A DNA stretch of 64,000 bases from positions 475,931,159-475,995,158 of the forward strand of contig OX422221.1 in assembly GCA_949130495.1 (NCBI GenBank). The letters run 5' to 3'. This DNA comes from Sambucus nigra. Taxonomy: Eukaryota > Streptophyta > Magnoliopsida > Dipsacales > Adoxaceae. Below are positions 58,392-64,000 of the stretch, one piece after another. The number at the start of each line of letters is the position of its first letter. Positions within the stretch are counted from its first letter, which is position 1. The notes beneath the pieces are model-generated. The model worked only from the letters and a program-made list of their open reading frames with translations, was not told the origin of the DNA and searched no databases. The translations under genes were made by a program, and so were the position numbers.

Positions 58392-58850
58392 ATGGAGTTT
58401 GAAGTTGGAGATCAAGTTTTGGTACGGGTGTCGCCAATGAAGGGTATAACGCGGTTTGGGAGGAAGGGCAAGCTTACGCCACGCTATGTAGGCCCTTTTC
58501 CTATTATTGTAAGAGTAGTCCCCGTATCTTATCAACTCATCTTGTCGGAACGCCTACAACATATACATGATGTGTTTCATGTTTCTTCCTTGAAAAAGTA
58601 CATAAGGTGTGAAGGAGCTCACTGACACATTCCTTTGGATGATATCGAATTGCAGCCCGATACTTCATATGAGGAACAACCAGTTACAATCTTAGATCAC
58701 GGGGATCGTAGGTTAAGGTCCATAGTGGTGCCCTTGGTTCGGGTCCAATGGGGGCATCACAATGCTGAGGAGTCGATGTGGGAGCGTGAGAACAACATGA
58801 GAGAAAAGTATCCACATCTCTTTTTACAAGGTACGCCAATTTCGAGGGTA
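58392..58850 (+). pseudogene. Tekay-like integrase C-terminus and chromodomain-like segment
   Basis: In a different frame from pol (a frameshift lies between 58,320 and 58,392). FEVGDQVLVRVSPMKG, KLTPRYVGPFPII and HIHDVFHVSSLKKY are the GPY/F part of the integrase. After a stop at 58,623, LDDIELQPDTSYEEQPVTIL, VPLVRVQWGHHNAEESMWE and NNMREKYPHLF are the chromodomain-like end that in chromoviruses helps choose integration sites. Confidence 0.9.
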
Positions 58851-58858
58851 AAATTCCC

Positions 58859-58874
58859 TTATAAGGGGGGAGTA
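58859..58874 (+). other. Polypurine tract of the Tekay-like element
   Basis: TTATAAGGGGGGAGTA directly before the 3' LTR start. Confidence 0.92.
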
Positions 58875-61514
58875 TGTAACACCCCTTATTTTTGGAGTAA
58901 CTGTTTTTATATTAATTTGCCATGTGGGTTAGTTATATAAAATAATGGAAGTTGGAGTAAATACTATTTTAAGTGATTTAAAAGATAATGTTTACTAAAT
59001 TTTGCATATTTACTGTTAAGAGAATGTACATAGCATCATGTTATGTTTTATTTCGTCGTTGTGCTTTAAACGACAGTTATGGTTCAGAATGATGTTGGAA
59101 CATGAAATGATTTATGTTATTTCGGATGCCAATTTAGAGGGCGCGATTAGTCCTGAAATATTGGAGATAGTCAAAATGAGTATCGTGTTGTATTTTTTGG
59201 TTTCGGGTACTTTTGACCGGTTATGACTTAATTATGTTGTGACGAGTCATTTTAATGGTGTAATAACATTTAAAGTTGGAGCTTAGTGTTAAATAAACGT
59301 TTAAGTCTTCCACCCCCTTTTATTTCTCCATTATATGTTCCTAAACCTAGAAAGAGAGAGAGAGAAAGAGAAGTGTGGAGAAAAGAGAGAAAAAGGAAGA
59401 TAATTGAAGATTGGAGCTTGAATTTATTTTTACCGGAAGACAACCCGAGATTTCATCTTTAAGGTAAGCTTCTAACTTGCAAATCTATGATTTATTTTGG
59501 ATAAATTATATTGATAGTTGTGTATTTGATAGATGTGAATAAAGTGTGGGTTTTGAGAAATTTGGTGTTTAAACCTTTGAAAATGGTATTAGATTTGATT
59601 TAAGTTGGTTTTAGTAGGTGTTGTCTGTTTATAAATGATTTAGGGTTGATCTGAGTTGATTTGGTTGAGATTTGAGGAGAGAAGTTTGAGTTTTGGGAAA
59701 TTTTAGGGTTCATAACGCGTAGCCCCAACCTTGACATTTCTGTCAGGCCGAATTGATTCGCCCTTCCAAGTGAATCGATTCGCCTAGAAGGAAGGCTACA
59801 GGTATGGTAGGCCGAATCGATTCGATTTAATGGCCGAATCGATTCGGCATGAGACAGGGAGTTAGGTTTCCTCAGCCGAATCGATTCGGCCCCTGGGGCG
59901 AATCAATTCGAAATCTTACTGTTTTATGGTGTTTTTGCTAGGTTAGTTTTTAGCCATTTTTTTTTCTAGATTTTAGGCCTAGGAACCTTCTATTATGAAG
60001 TAAAATAGTGTACTAGAGTCATATGTTAGGGATGTAATTACCCTAGATTAGAAAGAGGATAATTGGGCTTAGTTCGGGGATTGGTTAATAGACGTTAGGG
60101 TAGTTTCTTCCTTCATTAAGCTAGTTTGAGACTAAGGAAAAGTGGGATTACATAATCTTGAAATTTTAGAAAATTATATGAGGTATATTATACTTGGTGG
60201 TTTATCGGGATGTTTTTACTCTCGAAGACTATCATTAAACTTAATATTGAGATTTACAATTATAACCTTTAATGCTTATAGCTCCGGACAAAACGTAATG
60301 TACACTCTCAATTGGCATATTTTGTGAATGATGAATTGTATATACATACCTCTCTAAATGATATCATAAGGGAAGTTATGCGCATGAGGTGAAGTCCCCT
60401 GGCTAGTGAATACAGGGTGAATATAGTCCTCAATCATAGGACTGGTTATTATATATTGTGTTGTTATTTTTTTCGAAGTGAGGTAATTCCGAGTATTGTT
60501 ATGACTCACTGTCGAAGGTATATGACCGCTTCCCAATGTCACACGATGTAGGATGCCCAGGTTGTCTTGGTGATAGGCCCTGGAAGATGATAGTTATTTA
60601 GGGGCGCGTCCAGTGGGGTGACTCCCGGAAGGATGGTCTTAGAATCGTTGTATGTTGTGAATATAACTATTCTTATGAAAGTGGTATTTTATAAATGGTG
60701 AAACATTTTATGAAATGAACTGCGTTGGAAATAAGTTCTTAATGAGGAATAGACTTGCTAAGTCATAAGGTGCTAAATGGAATCTTATCAAGTGAAATTG
60801 TATTATATTCTCTTGCATATTTGAATACTCTTCATTGTTATTGATATTACGCTAGGTTGCGAATTTAGATTGAGAGGTGAGGACTATATTTAATTGTGGA
60901 GAGCGAGATAAGCTGATTCATGATGATTTGATATTCATAACTGTCATGCATTTATTCACATGTGATCATATCAAACTCGTGCCCTGACCCGTTTATATCT
61001 CTTATTTTTGCATGAATTCTCTTCACGCCCAGGTGCTCCGCCGCAAGGACGCCCGTAATGACTTTTCCAACCTAGCGTCATGGAGCTCTAACATTTTGCG
61101 GATGTTATAGGATATTTGTTATAGACGCCTCCATCTTTTGTACTCTAGCTATGATCAGTTTACACATTCGGGCGTGTTGCGCAAGTTTTGTACATGTTTA
61201 ATATTTTGTAATAATTGTTGAATACTCGGTGTAACCTGCTTATAATGGTCTGTTAACCGACAGCTTATTCGGTTATTATTTGGTGAATGAATGAAATTGT
61301 TATTTGTCTTTTATCCACCACCTCTTTAAATTGGATTATCTAAAAGATTTTCTTTTAAACTACAAAAAATTGACATCCGTTTTCTAAAATAACTGGTGGT
61401 TATCTCGTATTATAATTGTAACGACAGTGATGCTAAGAATGGACCATCTATGATTCCTGTATTAATTGGAATATCGGGTTGGCCACCTCTTATTTTAATA
61501 AGCGGGGTGTCACA
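58875..61514 (+). repeat. 3' LTR of the Tekay-like element
   Basis: TGTAACACCCCTTATTTTTG ... GCGGGGTGTCACA, 2,640 bp. It differs from the 5' copy by scattered substitutions (about 6-7 in the first 100 positions by eye) and small indels. The palindrome cluster is at 59,748-59,911. It is followed by the duplication caatg. Confidence 0.95.
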
Positions 61515-61519
61515 CAATG

Positions 61520-62601
61520 TTAATCCTAGGTTTAAAAATTCGTGCAATTTTTGCCTCAATCACATATCTGTAAGAGGCTTAACAGAGCGTGTAAAGGGAA
61601 ATCCATTTTAGTCAATTTGTTTTTAATTGCCTTAATTTCATTTGGGCAAAACTTGTTTGAGTAATAGGTTAGGATTTGAGTTTTTTATCCTTTAAGCATA
61701 TGATTCACACTGAAGACTGTAGCGACGAAGAAAAGAAATGTACACATCATTTGAGTTTTGAGTCGAGTTTCTTCATCATCATTCGAGGGATCTCATTGAG
61801 GCATGAATGCGTATTTGTGTTTGATCTTCTATTACGTTTGGGTGTTAGTTTTATGAAATTATTTGAGGCATTTTTCATAAAACGATTTTTAAAGAAAAAA
61901 TGCCTTTTGTTTATATGTCGTTCAAATGAGTTTCTATTGTCGTTCAAACGAGATTGCTGTTTCGTTCAAACGAGTTTAGTGTTTTGTTCGAATGAGATAT
62001 GATATGTCGTTCAAACGGACATCGAAGGACGTTCAAACGAGATTTCCATGTCTTGTCAGGCATGTCTCGTTCGAAGGTCGTTCAAACGAGTTTACCATTG
62101 TCGTTCGAATGAGGTTCAATTTGGCTTGAATGATAATACAATTTGAACGAGAATGCAACTTCATTCGAACGAACCCTATGTTTTCATTCGAACGAGATTT
62201 CTCCGCCTCAAAATTTATACTTTCTATAAATAAGCGTGATATGATTATTTTTTCTTGAGAGTTTTGGAAAAAATTATTTTCCAGGATATATCCAAAACCT
62301 CCCAAATCCAAGTTTACATCCAAGCTTGATATCCACGAATCCTACTCTTACATGTCTATTTGAGATCTCTTTTGGACTCCACCATAGTTGTTTGATCGAT
62401 CTTTGAAGAGTATTTCCAGAAGTGGATATTGTGTTTTGTGTTGTGTAAGGACTAAATTGATCATGAGACAAGTAAGATCGATGGGATACAGATACGTGTG
62501 AAGCGTATGCGTTGTGTGGCTATTGAAAGGCGTTCTATAATGGCTGTGAATTAGAGTTCAAGGAATAAGGAAGCGCGTTAAAGTTTGAAGGCGTCGATTT
62601 T
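61520..62601 (+). repeat. Older LTR of the TR-GAG family, left part (plus)
   Basis: After about 100 bases that continue the sequence left of 50,218, an LTR-like region follows with a palindrome cluster (61,916-62,190) and a TATA box CTATAAATAAG at 62,223-62,233, the same order as in the LTRs at 13,852 and 19,004. It is cut at 62,601 by a solo LTR and seems to go on at 63,802. Its start could not be located. Short ORFs within are not convincing. Confidence 0.55.
61916..62190. repeat. Large cluster of TCGTTCGAACGAG-type motifs
   Basis: About a dozen motif copies in 275 bp: GTCGTTCAAACGAG, TCGTTCGAATGAG, CATTCGAACGAG and others. Most differ from TCGTTCGAACGAG at CpG positions (CG to CA or TG). 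They lie directly upstream of the TATA box at 62,223. Confidence 0.88.
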
Positions 62602-63801
62602 TGTAAGGACAAAATTTCCAATTGAGTCCATTATATGTATTCGACTTATTCCCGAAAAAAATATTATTTTTAAGTCGTAAATAAAAAATTTATTGTCACG
62701 ATCTCATACAGTCCATGACATAAAGTTTATTGAAGACGTTGCGGCCATGATTCAAAGATTTATTATGCCGAGATTAATTTGGTGCACGTTTCACGTCTTC
62801 ATTGCATTCTGATCTCTCAAGTATGAATGCGTAATGTTTATGGGACTCAGAAAATGTTTTTAGGATGTTATTTTATTAATAAGTGTTTTTAAAATGTTAA
62901 AAAGTGTTTTAAAACATTTTAACTTCATTTATTCGGAGATAAGGATGGTTTAGAGTCATATTGAACCTTCCCTAGTATTTAGAAGGATCAAACGATGTGG
63001 AGGTCATTCAAACGACATGGATTTGTTGTTCAAACGACATGGCTATCTCGTTCGAACGACAACTCATCTCGCTCGAACGACGCATCGTCTTAAGTTTTTT
63101 ATTTAAGGCGCGTTTCACTCAGAATTTCATAAGTGTAGAACCAATATTTCAGAGAAAACAGTTTCATTTTTCTGCACAAGTTTTCTGAGGGTTTCAAAGT
63201 CTAAAAACATCCTTAGTGTAAAGATCCGAGCTTTCATTCACATATGCTAGAGAGATCTTTGTTTGCACCAGTGGAGTTTGTTCATCCATAGTGAACAACC
63301 TGTTTCATTGGGTTTTGTGGTGAAGAAGTGATGGAGTCCGTGTTCAACATCGTAGACGTTGCCAAGCTGTATCGGTGGATACCGAGCCATTATTGGACGA
63401 GTGTGCTGTGGGCAGATATCGTAGAAGAACTTCTTCATGGGCATTGTGGAGGAGTGGTTGAAGGATCAGATGAGCGTCAAGACTTATGGGGGATCGAGTC
63501 ATTGAGTAAGTCTATCGTTTGTACTTTGTAACACCACATCATAATGATTGTCTGGCTTGGCTGGTCCGAAATTTTTTTCCTTAGTGGTTTCCTCGTACAT
63601 CTGGCATCGCTTTTGTGAACTTATTTATTTTACTTGCTTTAATCACCTAGATGTATGTTTAGGATTAAACAAGATAAAATTGGTCTTAACTAAATTGGTT
63701 CACAAATTTGGTGCTATAAAATTTGGAAAAAGTTTTTTTTTTCAAAAAGAAAGTTGTTGTTGATATCCTTAAAGCACATTTGAAAGAAAAAGGGGCATAC
63801 A
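62602..63801 (+). mobile_element. Solo LTR of the TR-GAG family (plus)
   Basis: 1,200 bp from TGTAAGGACAAAATTTCC to AAAAAGGGGCATACA, both ends matching the LTRs of the gag-only element (read there on the minus strand). Flanked by atttt (62,597-62,601) and agttt (63,802-63,806), a 5-bp duplication with one mismatch. It has a palindrome cluster at 63,001-63,085 and a TATA-like TTTATTTAAGG near 63,098. No primer site or PPT next to it, so it stands alone. Confidence 0.78.
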
Positions 63802-64000
63802 AGTTTGTGAGTAATTCTAATCTTGTAAACATCTCTATATCGTAATGGACTTATGCGGATGGATCGTCCAAGATTTTGCCGTTGTGGGTTTTTCTCGTAC
63901 ATCACCATATTATGGTTTACTATTTTATTCTTGCTTATACTTACCTAGATGCATGCTTAGGCCAAGACTAAAATTGGTAAACTGTTTGTTCAACACTATG
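63802..64000 (+). repeat. Older LTR of the TR-GAG family, right part
   Basis: After the duplication agttt, GGGTTTTTCTCGTACATC and CCTAGATGCATGCTTAGG match the R/U5 region of the family (compare TTTCGCGTACATCCGG and ACTAGATGCATG on the minus strand near 14,010-14,070). This is the continuation of the LTR left of 62,602. It runs off the window. Confidence 0.55.

Larger units (their letters stand above)
50218..61514 (+). mobile_element. Tekay/Del-type Gypsy retrotransposon, full length, decayed
   Basis: An 11,297-bp insertion with a perfect 5-bp duplication caatg (50,213-50,217 and 61,515-61,519). 5' LTR 2,659 bp and 3' LTR 2,640 bp; primer site TGGTATCAGAGC; gag, protease, RT, RNase H, integrase and chromodomain-like end in the usual Gypsy order; PPT before the 3' LTR. 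Gag is interrupted by a hAT-type element. Stops: two in gag before the insertion, several in pol, one frameshift near 58,320-58,390. Long TGTAACACC...GGTGTCACA LTRs and the chromodomain point to the Tekay (Del) clade. Confidence 0.95.

Noticed and set aside
61916..62190. Regularly repeated short motifs as a CRISPR-like array
   Set aside because: Repeats are 11-14 bp, variable, irregularly spaced, and lie in a plant LTR next to a TATA box.

Overview
This window is intergenic DNA of a flowering plant, probably a eudicot with a repeat-rich genome. It is AT-rich and I found no intact host gene, tRNA, rRNA or CRISPR array. Almost everything is LTR retrotransposon of typical plant lineages (Copia Tork- and SIRE-like; Gypsy Tat-, Athila- and Tekay/Del-like), plus three short non-autonomous hAT-type DNA transposons. 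No copy is coding-intact; all carry stops, frameshifts or lack whole domains. Assignments come from reading protein motifs and repeat ends by eye; lineage names rest on motif resemblance, not on a search.

Left part (1-34,000). A minus-strand Copia pol relic (1 to about 3,480) is split by a 1,084-bp hAT-type element (2268-3351) with 8-bp target duplications. Next to it is a minus-strand Tat-like Gypsy element: probable 3' LTR (about 3,480-4,140), an antisense extra ORF (4268-6598, plus strand), a degenerate minisatellite (6840-7430), integrase/RNase H (7440-9197), then, after a large insertion, the rest of RNase H, RT and protease (28,329-30,790) and gag (32,541-33,960). The insertion is a SIRE-like Copia element (9198-28,328, target duplication cattg/cactg). 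Its own 5' LTR was hit twice: by a minus-strand LTR now standing alone (10,617-13,582, duplication ttagt/ttggt) and by a complete 6.37-kb element with gag but no pol (13,852-20,221, duplication cacat), a TR-GAG type. This is a hierarchy of three insertion levels.

Middle part (34,000-50,200). An Athila-like element keeps gag, protease and a further ORF but no RT or integrase, and ends in a 3' LTR (38,049-40,208) that carries a second hAT-type element (38,625-39,303). A second fragment of a Tat-type extra ORF follows. Then comes a structurally complete 6,636-bp Athila-related element (40,989-47,624): two 1,615-bp LTRs, perfect duplication ctaac, tRNA-Asp-type primer site, two polypurine tracts, and in place of gag-pol a 372-codon reading frame with one stop that I do not recognise. 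It appears to sit inside another Gypsy LTR. The region 48,061-50,217 is mostly AT-rich non-coding sequence with a long GATA/GA microsatellite.

Right part (50,218-64,000). An 11.3-kb Tekay/Del-type Gypsy element (perfect duplication caatg) has nearly all expected domains, including a C-terminal chromodomain-like segment, but its gag is broken by a third hAT-type element (53,835-54,995). The window ends in an LTR of the same family as the TR-GAG element, itself split by a younger solo LTR of that family (62,602-63,801).

The most unusual points are the Athila-related element with the unknown ORF and duplicated polypurine tract, the gag-only Copia element, the antisense ORF plus minisatellite of the Tat-like element, and the clusters of short CpG-containing palindromes found in four LTR families of otherwise different sequence.
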